From: a bacterium
GTDB lineage: Bacteria; Bacillota; Clostridia; Lachnospirales; Lachnospiraceae
Reading direction: 5' to 3'
DNA: 56,509 nt
Assembly: GCA_023667365.1 (NCBI GenBank)
Contig: JAMPAG010000008.1
Span: 1 to 56,509, forward strand
Shown: positions 37,639 through 46,100 of the stretch, piece by piece
How positions within the stretch are numbered: position 1 is the stretch's first letter
Layout of the letters: the number at the start of each line of letters is the position of its first letter
The notes under the pieces: model-generated
What the model saw: only the letters and a program-made list of their open reading frames with translations
Told to the model about the DNA's origin: nothing
Databases searched by the model: none
Made by a program: the position numbers and the translations under genes

Positions 37639-38120
37639 GGTATGGTGTAGTTCATAAAGATCTGGATTAAAATTGCAAGGTGCACAGATACCAGGCTGGT
37701 TGATGAATAGTGAGTGATTTAACTCGAAATTACTAACTGGGATAAGCAGAGACTTGTTTTACACGGTGGTGTCAAAAAGGAAACAAGCTTTATTTTTGAT
37801 GCTACAGATTATTCTTTAATTGGATGAAAAAATCAGAAAACAGTATATCTGCTTTGAAAATGATTCGGGCATCATAGAAATGCGTTACTGTTGTTCCAAT
37901 CCGATTTCGTGTTTCCGTGGGCGCGCCGAATAAAATGCGGTATTTACAGATGATAATAAATTGAAAAATGGCAGATTTTTCAGTCGCGGGATCTGTGTTG
38001 ACGCTCAAACTCACAGGCTTGCGTCAGCATGGATGATTAGATTGAAAAATAAAATTTTCACACGTGAATTTAAGCTTGCGGCACATAGTTCACAGGTGCG
38101 GGAAAGGCATGGTTATTAAA
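37639..38120. other. Gene-poor region after the array
   Basis: These 482 bases are more AT-rich than the flanks and carry no convincing intact gene. They contain a short decayed permease fragment (37823-37928) and, at 38031-38126, a sequence resembling the region directly upstream of spmB. A 70-codon frame on the - strand at 37802-38014 is the shadow of the permease fragment. Confidence 0.7.
37823..37928 (+). pseudogene. Decayed fragment of an FtsX/MacB-type permease gene
   Basis: The segment 37846-37879 matches 44732-44765, inside the intact permease gene of this window, at 29 of 34 bases. Its translation YICFENDSGIIE mirrors YVCFENDSSIVE there. Similarity continues weakly to about 37928 with small indels. 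Both sides are blocked by stops and no other part of the gene is recognisable, so this is a remnant. Confidence 0.55.
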
Positions 38121-38363
38121 ATGAATGATTTAATTCAAAACATAGATCAGCTTCATACGACGTGGATGGGTGTAGAACGAATAAAAAGGAACCTACAGAT
38201 CGAAACGAATGATCTTGTTCAATGGTGCAAGGTGCGGATTCTGGACAAAGACACAAAAATTGAAAGAATCGGAAAAAATTGGTATGCAACTGCGGGGGAA
38301 TGCAAGATAACAGTAAACGCATATAGTCATACAATTATCACTGCACATAAGGTCAAAAAATGA
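38121..38363 (+). CDS. Small DUF3781 domain protein
   Basis: An 80-residue soluble protein. The pattern of VERIKRNL, IERIGKNWYAT and ITVNAYSHTIITAHK resembles the DUF3781 family, whose function is unknown. GGAAAGG at 38101-38107 lies 13 nt before ATG 38121 and only 1 nt before the in-frame ATG 38109, so 38121 is preferred. It lies alone between the array and spmB in an AT-rich stretch and was probably acquired with the island. Its 5' region resembles that of spmB. A defence or toxin role would be speculation. Confidence 0.65.
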   Translation: MNDLIQNIDQLHTTWMGVERIKRNLQIETNDLVQWCKVRILDKDTKIERIGKNWYATAGECKITVNAYSHTIITAHKVKK

Positions 38364-38526
38364 TCCTATCATTAGAAAATAAGAAAGACCATCTTTCCGC
38401 CGGTCAACCGATTCAAGAAATCGGGACAAATGGTTAAAATTGCCCAAGAGAGAAAGAATACCCGCAGGGGAGCACTCATAGGATACTATGTAACGATTGG
38501 TGCATGGATCCGATGCGGAGCAGGGG

Positions 38527-38555
38527 GGATGAAAAAATCAAAGATTTTTTCATCC
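38527..38555 (+). repeat. Perfect 13-bp inverted repeat upstream of spmB
   Basis: GGATGAAAAAATC (38527-38539) and GATTTTTTCATCC (38543-38555) are exact complements around the loop AAA. No T run follows, so it is not a standard terminator on either strand. It lies 58 nt before the spmB start. Confidence 0.85.
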
Positions 38556-38612
38556 GTGAGTTTTGTGCCGACGCCAAACTTCGCAGGATGCAGAAAGGGT
38601 ATGATTACGAAA

Positions 38613-39149
38613 ATGAATTTTGCTGCGGTACTTGCCAACATATCCAATATCATCATACCGGTTGTCATTTTTTATGTGGTGGCGATGGGGCTTGTTGCGA
38701 AAAAAAACGTATACGAGGATTTTGTAAAAGGAGCGACGGACGGATTTCACACGGTTATTCATATCATGCCAACGCTGGTCGGATTGATGGTGGCGGTCGG
38801 AATTTTGCGGGCGTCAGGTTTTCTTGATCTGATCAGTATGCTGTTCCGTGGAGTTACGGATCGTCTGGGACTACCGGCGCAGCTGATGCCGCTTATTTTT
38901 ATCCGCATGTTTTCGTCCTCGGCGGCTACGGGTTTTGCGCTTGATATGTTCCGCGAGTATGGGACGGACAGCTATATCGGAACGCTGACCTCCCTGCTCT
39001 TGTCGTGCACGGAGACCATCTTTTATACGATGTCCGTTTATTTTATTGCGGCGAAAGTGACAAAAACACGCTGGACGCTGCCGGGCGCGCTGCTTGCCAC
39101 GCTCGCGGGGATTGCGGCAAGCGTGGCGCTTGCGGGCGCTCTGACATGA
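38613..39149 (+). CDS. spmB: Spore maturation protein B
   Basis: A 178-residue membrane protein, the same length as Bacillus SpmB, with the nucleoside-recognition (gate) domain. IMPTLVGLMVAVGILRASG, MFSSSAATGFALDMFREYG and SCTETIFYTMSVYF are family hallmarks. It acts with SpmA in spore core dehydration. The frame is open back to 38430, but family length and the spacing from GAAAGGG favour 38613 (38601 is the near alternative). It is normally right behind spmA; here the whole CRISPR-Cas island lies between. Confidence 0.93.
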   Translation: MNFAAVLANISNIIIPVVIFYVVAMGLVAKKNVYEDFVKGATDGFHTVIHIMPTLVGLMVAVGILRASGFLDLISMLFRGVTDRLGLPAQLMPLIFIRMFSSSAATGFALDMFREYGTDSYIGTLTSLLLSCTETIFYTMSVYFIAAKVTKTRWTLPGALLATLAGIAASVALAGALT

Positions 39150-39283
39150 GGGTATCACACCACGTTGTTTTTTATCTATAGGAAATTTGGCAACCCGAAA
39201 AAAGTGCAAAGCAATTCTTCAAATCGTGCGAAGCACACATTTTTACCCTATGGGAAAATTCGTAACCTGTGAAAAATCACAAA

Positions 39284-39305
39284 GCAGATTCCCGTCTGCA
39301 TTTTT
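39284..39305. terminator. Bidirectional terminator between spmB and blaR1
   Basis: The stem GCAGA/TCTGC (39284-39288 with 39295-39299) with a 6-nt loop is followed by ATTTTT on the + strand; reading the other way it is followed by TTTGTGATTTTT. It sits at the 3' end of the - strand M56 gene and 135 nt after spmB. Confidence 0.55.
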
Positions 39306-40956
39306 AGTACCATTCACTGCGGCGGTCGTATTCGGCGTCGCCTTCATGGAACGCTGTAACGTCGGTGATATATCCCAGGCGGTCGCGGATGACGGTAATA
39401 TCGACGCTGCCCTCGGACCACGCCTGGTATCTGCCGAGCATCGTATCGGAAAACCGGCGGATCGTTTCGCCCTGATAGCGCATCATCTCCGCATCATTCT
39501 GCGGATCGACGGGGACAAGCCCCCATTTTGCGTATTCCGCAAAAAGCGTTTCCCGGTCCAGTACGAGCGATAAGTCTGTTTCAAACGCGCCGGTCTCCAC
39601 ATGAAATTCTTCGGACAATGCTTTTTTGATCTGCGCAGCCAATACATCGGGATCGTTTGACGAATCCTGACGCATGATGTCAAAAATAAGATGCTCAGCC
39701 CTGCGTTCCGCGTTTTCTCCAAGCGAGACGCCTCTTGTCAGTGTGACGCGCACGCCGAAACGGCAGGCGTCGGAAGAGCAAAAGGAGGTAAAGTACGGGT
39801 CAAAGGGCGCCTGTCCGCCCGTCGCAAAAACGACGGAGCTGCCCAGAACGAAGCAGACGGAAAGCGCAACCAGAAACGCCGATGCTTTTTTATAACGCAG
39901 AATGCTTTCGACGCGGCGCTCGACCGCGGTTTTGGAAAACGCGCTGTAGAGCAGCGTCGGGCGGCTTCCGGTGATCGACATGGAAAGCAGGCTGAACGCG
40001 TAAGCTTTTCTTAAATCCTCGCCGCGGTACAGGCGCAGCACCGCCTCGTCGCATGCCGTTTCCATATCGGCGGACATGTATTTGGACATCACCCAGACCA
40101 AAGGATTAAACCAATGGATGCAGAGCGTGATGAGCATGACGAATTTCAAACGGTTGTCCCCGCGCCGGATGTGCATGACCTCATGGCTGAGAATATGGCG
40201 CAGCAGCTCGCGATTGTTAAAATCCATGCGCGTCGGCAGATAAATCTTAGGTGCGATCAGACCGCACACGAGCGGAGAGGCAATCCGGTCGTTGGTGAAC
40301 ACCAGCGTATGCCCCATGTTCATTTCGCGCAGAAGCGTATTGATCGTCTCGTTGTGCTCGATCAAAAGGGAGTCCTTTAAGTGCGCCGTATAGCGGTGTT
40401 TTTGAAAAAGAAGAATGCCGACCGTGACAAGGAGTCCCGTAAAATAGAAAACGTAGCGCGCGTGCCACAGGGGCCGCCATGTCACGCCGGGGTATCGCGC
40501 AAAAGATTGCGAATAGGAGGTTCCCGGAAAGACAGCATATTCATGTTCGGACAGGATGCGGTCATCCCTGTGTGCGGTGCTGATCTCCGGCTCTTCCGCG
40601 GCCGGAACCTCATGCAGGGAGGCATCTCCTGAACCGGCGGTTCCCTGAGAAAGCTCCGGCAGTCCGCTGCGAAAAGAAACGGTCTGCACGGCGTCTTCGC
40701 TCAGGATCGCAGTGTTTTCCGCAGATATTTCCGCAAACACGGGGAGAGACAAAAAAGAAGGTACGTTCATACTCAGCGGGCTGCTTAAAGAAAACGGAAC
40801 CAGCAGGCGCACTAAGACTACGCTCCAAAGAACGGGAAATACAAATTTCGGAAGGTTATTTTTTAGCAGGGCGCGCAGTACGAGAACGACCGCGATCATA
40901 ATACTTCCGTAAAAGACCATTGAGGAAAAAGGCATATTCATCGTAAAATTGATCAT
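39304..40956 (-). CDS. M56 family (BlaR1/MecR1-type) membrane metallopeptidase
   Basis: A 550-residue sensor-protease. The N-terminal part has several membrane helices; the zinc site is H258-E259-x-x-H262 (HEVMHIRRGDN) and the segment SADMETACDEAVLR follows, as in BlaR1. After a last membrane helix at about residues 355-375 an extracellular domain of about 175 residues ends the protein. It lacks the SxxK/SxN/KTG motifs of the penicillin-binding sensor domain in true BlaR1, so the signal is probably not a beta-lactam. GAAAGGAA upstream supports ATG 40956. It lies 35 nt after the blaI-like gene, and the two form the usual repressor-protease pair. Confidence 0.88.
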   Translation of the reverse strand: MINFTMNMPFSSMVFYGSIMIAVVLVLRALLKNNLPKFVFPVLWSVVLVRLLVPFSLSSPLSMNVPSFLSLPVFAEISAENTAILSEDAVQTVSFRSGLPELSQGTAGSGDASLHEVPAAEEPEISTAHRDDRILSEHEYAVFPGTSYSQSFARYPGVTWRPLWHARYVFYFTGLLVTVGILLFQKHRYTAHLKDSLLIEHNETINTLLREMNMGHTLVFTNDRIASPLVCGLIAPKIYLPTRMDFNNRELLRHILSHEVMHIRRGDNRLKFVMLITLCIHWFNPLVWVMSKYMSADMETACDEAVLRLYRGEDLRKAYAFSLLSMSITGSRPTLLYSAFSKTAVERRVESILRYKKASAFLVALSVCFVLGSSVVFATGGQAPFDPYFTSFCSSDACRFGVRVTLTRGVSLGENAERRAEHLIFDIMRQDSSNDPDVLAAQIKKALSEEFHVETGAFETDLSLVLDRETLFAEYAKWGLVPVDPQNDAEMMRYQGETIRRFSDTMLGRYQAWSEGSVDITVIRDRLGYITDVTAFHEGDAEYDRRSEWY

Positions 40957-40991
40957 GTTAGGATTCCTTTCTGTATCTGATGGGTTAGTGG

Positions 40992-41345
40992 TTATTTTGT
41001 GTCCCGGATCATCTGTGCGAGCCGGGCGGCGTCCTCCTCCGAGATACCTTGGTTTTTGAGAAAAGAGGAGAAAAAAAGCTCGCTTGAACCGCCGAACATT
41101 TTGTCGATCAACTGTTCCGTCTCACTCTGTGCGACCTCGTCGCGGCTTACGAGCGTTCTACAGAGAAAGCCGGGTTCTTCGCGCCCGATCGCGCCTTTTT
41201 CAATGCATTTTTTGATGACCGTATAGGTCGTGTTCTTGTTCCAGCCGATCCGTTCGGAAAGCACGTCCACGATTTCCTTTGCAGATCGCGGTTCCTGCTC
41301 CCACAAAACTTCCATGACCTTTAACTCGGAATCAAATAGTTTCAT
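40992..41345 (-). CDS. BlaI/MecI-type transcriptional repressor
   Basis: A 117-residue winged-helix repressor. LFDSELKVMEVLWEQEP and the recognition helix region GWNKNTTYTVIKKCIEKG match the BlaI/MecI/CopY family; the C-terminal half forms the dimer and carries the usual cleavage site of M56 partners. GGAGGTG sits correctly upstream of ATG 41345. Two operator-like palindromes lie further upstream at 41492 and 41524, pointing to autoregulation. First gene of the operon with the M56 protease. No beta-lactamase gene is nearby. Confidence 0.92.
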   Translation of the reverse strand: MKLFDSELKVMEVLWEQEPRSAKEIVDVLSERIGWNKNTTYTVIKKCIEKGAIGREEPGFLCRTLVSRDEVAQSETEQLIDKMFGGSSELFFSSFLKNQGISEEDAARLAQMIRDTK

Positions 41346-41491
41346 GTGTATCACCTCCGTTATGTTTGCTTTGTCGGTTATAGTGCCGGTAATTGTAGAT
41401 AAAGGCGATAAGCGCGCTTTGAGCGGCGCGGAGCATTTGGATGATCTGTGCGTAAAGGCAGGCTTACTTGGATCCGTCATTACCGGAGGTA

Positions 41492-41551
41492 GACTATCGC
41501 AATAGTCCGCACCTTTATTGACAGACTATCGCAATAGTCCGCAAATGTCAA
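41492..41551 (-). promoter_or_regulatory. Twin BlaI-type operators overlapping the blaI promoter
   Basis: The 16-bp dyad GACTATCGCAATAGTC occurs at 41492-41507 and again at 41524-41539, 32 bp apart (about three helical turns). Each has 6-bp arms GACTAT/ATAGTC. On the - strand a -35 TTGACA (41551-41546) with 17-bp spacing puts the -10 (TAGTCT, 41528-41523) across the edge of the promoter-proximal operator, so repressor bound there would block transcription of blaI-M56. The dyads also lie upstream of the NimA-like gene on the + strand. Confidence 0.8.
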
Positions 41552-41598
41552 TACTGAATTTTAGAAAAAAAGGCATTTCTTTCTTTCATGAAATATGC

Positions 41599-41604
41599 TA
41601 TGAT
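41599..41604 (+). promoter_or_regulatory. Candidate extended -10 for the NimA-like gene
   Basis: TGCTATGAT gives an extended -10 (TATGAT at 41599-41604), 66 nt before the ATG at 41670. No good -35. It lies 60 nt from the nearer BlaI-type operator, so control by BlaI is possible but not shown. Confidence 0.4.
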
Positions 41605-41669
41605 GTTAAACGATAAGGGGCTATGGCGACATACCCCTTTTTGTGACCGTAAAGAATGGGAGGATCCGG

Positions 41670-42185
41670 ATGAGAAGACACGACAGGGAGATCACGGATT
41701 TTGACGAGATGGTGGAGGTCATGCGCCGCTGCGATGTGTGCCGCCTTGCGTTTCAGAACGGGGAGGTTCCGTATATCGTACCGCTGAATTTCGGAATGCA
41801 GGTGCAGGGCAAAGACATCACCTTGTTTTTTCACGGCGCGCTGGAGGGCACGAAGTATGAGGTGATGAAACGGCATCCGCGGGCGGCGTTTGAGATGGAC
41901 TGCGCGCACCGGCTCGTGCTGGACGACGAGAAGCATAGCTGTACGATGGAATATGAGAGCGTGATCGGCAGCGGAACGGTTTCTTTGTTAAATGAGGACG
42001 AGAAATACGAGGCGCTGCTCTGCCTGATGCGGCAGTATCACAGTGAAGATTTTCCTTTTAACAAGGATATGATGGCGGTGACGAATGTGTTCTGCCTGCG
42101 TGTGGAGAGCATGACGGGCAAGCGTCGGAAAAAAGGAAACGGGGACCGGCAGAAACTTGACGAGATGATGAGCGAGCGCGAGTGA
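41670..42185 (+). CDS. NimA-like pyridoxamine 5'-phosphate oxidase family flavoprotein
   Basis: A 171-residue split-barrel flavin-binding protein of the NimA/PNPOx-like family. The N-terminal MRRHDREITDFDEMVEVM, then RLAFQNGEVPYIVPLNFG and the segment around ALEGTKYEVMKRHPRAAFE, are typical. Members bind FMN and some reduce nitroimidazoles, but most have no known substrate. GGGAGG at 41658-41663 fixes ATG 41670 over GTG 41643. The last 25 residues are a charged tail. It is divergent from blaI. Confidence 0.86.
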   Translation: MRRHDREITDFDEMVEVMRRCDVCRLAFQNGEVPYIVPLNFGMQVQGKDITLFFHGALEGTKYEVMKRHPRAAFEMDCAHRLVLDDEKHSCTMEYESVIGSGTVSLLNEDEKYEALLCLMRQYHSEDFPFNKDMMAVTNVFCLRVESMTGKRRKKGNGDRQKLDEMMSERE

Positions 42186-42273
42186 CGGCGTAGAGTGCGG
42201 ATTTGGAGGAGCGGTGCCGCACAGGGAACGGAAAGGTTGTCAGATTTTGCGGGTAACGGGGGAGAGGGACGGT

Positions 42274-42978
42274 ATGGGTGCATTTGTGGAGTTTGCGCAT
42301 GTAAAAAAAACATATCACATGGGCGAGGTTACGATCGAGGCGCTTCGGGATGTGAGTTTTCAGATCGAGAAGGGCGAGTTCTGCGTGATTGTTGGGGCGT
42401 CGGGCGCGGGAAAGACAACGATTCTCAATATCTTAGGCGGTATGGATACGCTCACCGAGGGCAGGGTGTTTTTGGACGGGGAGGAAATATCGGGTTATTC
42501 CGCCAGAAAACTGACGACATACCGGCGGCATGACATTGGATTCGTGTTTCAGTTTTATAATCTGGTCGGCAATTTGACGGCGCTTGAGAACGTGGAGCTT
42601 GCGGCGCAGATCTGTAAAAATCCGATGGATGCGGGAACAGTGCTGGAGGAGGTCGGATTAAAGGAGCGCGCAGGCAATTTTCCGGCACAGCTTTCGGGCG
42701 GTGAGCAGCAGAGGGTTGCCATTGCGCGGGCGCTTGCCAAGAATCCAAAGCTGTTGTTGTGCGACGAGCCGACGGGCGCGCTTGATTACAACACAGGCAA
42801 GGCAGTCTTAAAGCTGCTTCAGGATACATGCAGAAAAAGCGGCAAGACAGTCGTTGTTATCACGCATAATCAGGCATTGACGGCAATGGCGGATCGGATC
42901 ATCACCGTGAAGAACGGGATGATTACCTCCGAAGAAAAAAATGAACATATTATTCCGGTGGAAGAGATCGAGTGGTAG
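42274..42978 (+). CDS. ABC transporter ATP-binding protein (FtsE/MacB-LolD type)
   Basis: A 234-residue ATPase that pairs with the FtsX-type permease downstream. Walker [11 protein letters not shown]-loop FQFYNLV, signature [15 protein letters not shown], Walker [13 protein letters not shown] and switch THN are all intact. GGGGGAGAGGG supports ATG 42274; the earlier ATG at 42214 is unlikely. The system belongs to the type VII (mechanotransmission) ABC group, which drives extracytoplasmic work rather than classical transport. It is 170 nt from the permease gene and likely co-transcribed. Confidence 0.92.
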   Translation: MGAFVEFAHVKKTYHMGEVTIEALRDVSFQIEKGEFCVIVGASGAGKTTILNILGGMDTLTEGRVFLDGEEISGYSARKLTTYRRHDIGFVFQFYNLVGNLTALENVELAAQICKNPMDAGTVLEEVGLKERAGNFPAQLSGGEQQRVAIARALAKNPKLLLCDEPTGALDYNTGKAVLKLLQDTCRKSGKTVVVITHNQALTAMADRIITVKNGMITSEEKNEHIIPVEEIEW

Positions 42979-43148
42979 AATGACACACGTGTCATAATCG
43001 GCGGGCGTTTGACGGGCGGAGCGCGGAGGGGATGGACGCTGCGGTTGCACTTAAATCGAGAATTGCCGGATGAGACGGGGTGGATGCCGGATGAGAAAGC
43101 TTGCATCGGCGTACGGACAGGCAGCAGGGTATGGAGGAGTGGGTTTTT

Positions 43149-46100
43149 ATGAAATCCATGATGAGAAGGACAACAAGAAGAGAGATTATAGGAAGCTTCG
43201 GGCGTTATGTGGCGATCATGGCAATCATTGCGCTGGGAGTTGGTCTTTTTGCAGGATTAAAGGTGACAAAGCCGACGATGGTGCAGATTACGGACGCATA
43301 TGTGACGAAGCATCAGCTTTATGATTACCGCCTGATCTCCGCGTTCGGGCTGGAGGAAGAAGATGTGGATGCGTTTGCCGCGCTTGACGGTGTGCGCGCG
43401 GCGGAGGGCGCGGTTTTTGCGGATGTGATCTATTATGCGGGAGAGGATGATGCCGCGCGTGTCGCGAGCGTGCATTCCCTGACGCAGAATTTGAACACAC
43501 TGGAACTGCGCGCCGGCAGAATGCCGCAGGCGGCGGACGAGTGTGTTGTGGATGACCGTGCTTTTTCGGAGGATGCGATCGGAGAGGCGCTGTATGTCGC
43601 GGAGGATAATAGCGAAGATACGCTGGAATTGCTTGCGTATCGGGAGTATACGATCGTCGGTTTGGTGACATCACCGGCATACTTGAATTTTGAACGTGGG
43701 AATACGTCGGTCGGAAACGGCGTGGTGTCCTGCTTTGCTTATATTCCCAAAGAAGGATTTTGTTTTGATTATTATTCGGAACTGTATGTCAAGCTGGATT
43801 CCGACTTAGAAATTCATTCCGACGCGTATCAGGCGGAAGCGGATGCGCATCAGGATGCGATAGAAGCGCAGCTTATTGCGGCGAACGACCGCCGTTATGA
43901 CACGGTTGTCAGTGACGCGCGAAGGGAGATCGACGAGGCGCAGGAAACGTTAGATGAGGAGTCGGCAAAGGCGGAAGCGGAGCTTGCGGATGCGCTTGAG
44001 GAATTGACCGCGGGGCAGCAGGAGATTGACGATAATCGGAAGCTTTTAGAGGAACAGGAGCAGGAGCTGACTGAGGCGGAGACGGCGCTGACACAGGGAA
44101 TCGCGGAGATCGACGACGGCATCCGCCAGCTTGAGGAAGCGGTCGCGGCGGCAAACGACGGGCTGAACCAACTGCGGGAACTGGAGCAGATGCAGGCACA
44201 AATGCAGGGGCAGTCGCAGATGCCGGGAGGACAAACGCTGACGGCGGAGGAGCTTGCGGCGATGCAGGGGCAGTCGCAGATGGCGGGCGGACAGGCGTTT
44301 ACGGCGGAGGAGCTCGCGGCGATGCAGGCACAGATGCAGGCACAGATGCCGGGAGGACAAACGCTGACGGCGGAGGAGCTTGCGGCGATGCAGATGCAGG
44401 CGCAGGAGTTACAGGCGCAGATTGCGGAGATTACGCAGACAATAGAGACGCTGGAGGCGAATCTGACCGCGCTGCGTACGCAGCGCAGCACACTGGCGGA
44501 GCAGCTTGTGCAGGTGCAGGAAGGTTTTTTTGAGATTGCGGATGCCTATGTGCAGCTGCACGAGGCGGAGAGCGAGCTTGCAGACGGCTGGACGGAGTAC
44601 GAGGACGGGCTGTCCGAATATGAGACAAAGACCGCCGAGGGGCAGCAGGAGATCGATGATGCGCGTCGGGAACTGGAGGAGTTGGAAAAGCCTTCTTATT
44701 ATCTTTTGACACGAAATGAAAACATCGGTTATGTCTGCTTTGAAAATGATTCGAGCATCGTGGAGGGCATCGCCAATGTGTTCCCGATTTTCTTTTTCCT
44801 TGTGGCGGCGCTCGTATGTATCACGACGATGAACCGCATGGTGGAGGAGCAGCGGACGCAGATCGGCGTGCTGAAAGCGCTCGGCTACGGCAAAGCGGCG
44901 ATCATGGGGAAGTATATGATCTATTCGGGGAGCGCCGCGATGATCGGCTGTATCAGCGGCTTCCTGATCGGAAGCTATGTGTTCCCGAATGTTATTTGGA
45001 CGGTGTACGGATTGATGTATTCGGTCGGCGGAAGCGGGTATCTGATCGATGTGCCGTTAGCGTGCATTTCCGTCGTTGTTTCCCTGATCTGTTCGATAGG
45101 AACGACATGGCTGTCATGCCGGATGGAGCTCGGCAGTGTTGCGGCGCAGCTCATCCGCCCGAAAACGCCGAAAGCAGGCAAGCGGATCTTTTTGGAATAC
45201 CTGCCGTTTCTCTGGAAACGGATGAAGTTTCTGCATAAGGTTTCCGCGCGTAATATTTTCCGCTATAAAAAACGATTTTTTATGATGGTATTAGGCGTCG
45301 GCGGCTGTATGGCGCTGCTGCTCACGGGGCTTGGCATCAAGGATTCCATTGCGGATGTCGTGGTCGAGCAGTACGATCATATTCAGACGTACGACATGGC
45401 GGTTTCGTTCCGGAACGCGCCGGATGCGGCGCAGCGGGAGGAGCTTGCGGAGGATACGCAGGGAATGCTTCGAAGCGGGATCTATTATATGCAGGCGTCC
45501 GTGGATATTTCTTTTGACCGCACGACAAAGTCGATCGATTTGATCGTACCGGAGGATGCGGAGCAGATTGCGGAGGTTTTGAAACTGTTCGACGAAAAGG
45601 GAGAAACGATCGCCTATCCGGGAGTCGGAGAGGCGGTACTTTCATCGAAATGCGCGCAAAAACTGGGGGTCCGTATCGGCGATACCGTGACGCTCAGGGA
45701 CGGGGACATGAGGGAGTTTCGCGTGAAGATCAGCGGGATCTGTACGAATTATGTGTATAATTATGTTTATCTTAGCGCGGAGACTTATCACGACCAGACC
45801 GGCAGGGAGCCGGAGTATAAGAGTATGTGGTGTAATACCGCCGAGGGGCAGGATGTGTACGAGGCGGCGGCAAAGATCATGAACGAGGAGAACACGGCGT
45901 CGGTCATGATCGCGGAGGATACAAAGCGGCGGTTTACGAGCATGATGTCAAGCTTAAATTACATTGTGGTTCTGGTCATCTTCTGTGCGGCGGCGCTCGC
46001 TTTCATCGTGTTGTATAATCTGACGAATATCAATATCACCGAGCGCATCCGCGAGATCGCGACGATCAAGGTGCTCGGTTTTTATCCGGGGGAGACGGCT

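Noticed and set aside
37641..37672. Possible degenerate 75th CRISPR repeat ending TGGATTAAAAT
   Set aside because: Only the last 11 bases resemble the repeat and there is no spacer-length gap after repeat 74.
32569..37685. Dozens of open frames on both strands with recurring VAPHAGAWIEI, SLPTRERGLK or ISIHAPAWGAT peptides
   Set aside because: They are translations of the CRISPR repeat in its different frames, not genes.
24329..38600. Insertion-sequence or integrase genes as the carrier of the CRISPR island
   Set aside because: I found no transposase, integrase or clear terminal repeats at either end.
38504..38827. 107-codon open frame on the + strand overlapping spmB
   Set aside because: From 38613 it is an alternative frame of the certain spmB gene and its peptide is Gly/Cys/His-rich noise.
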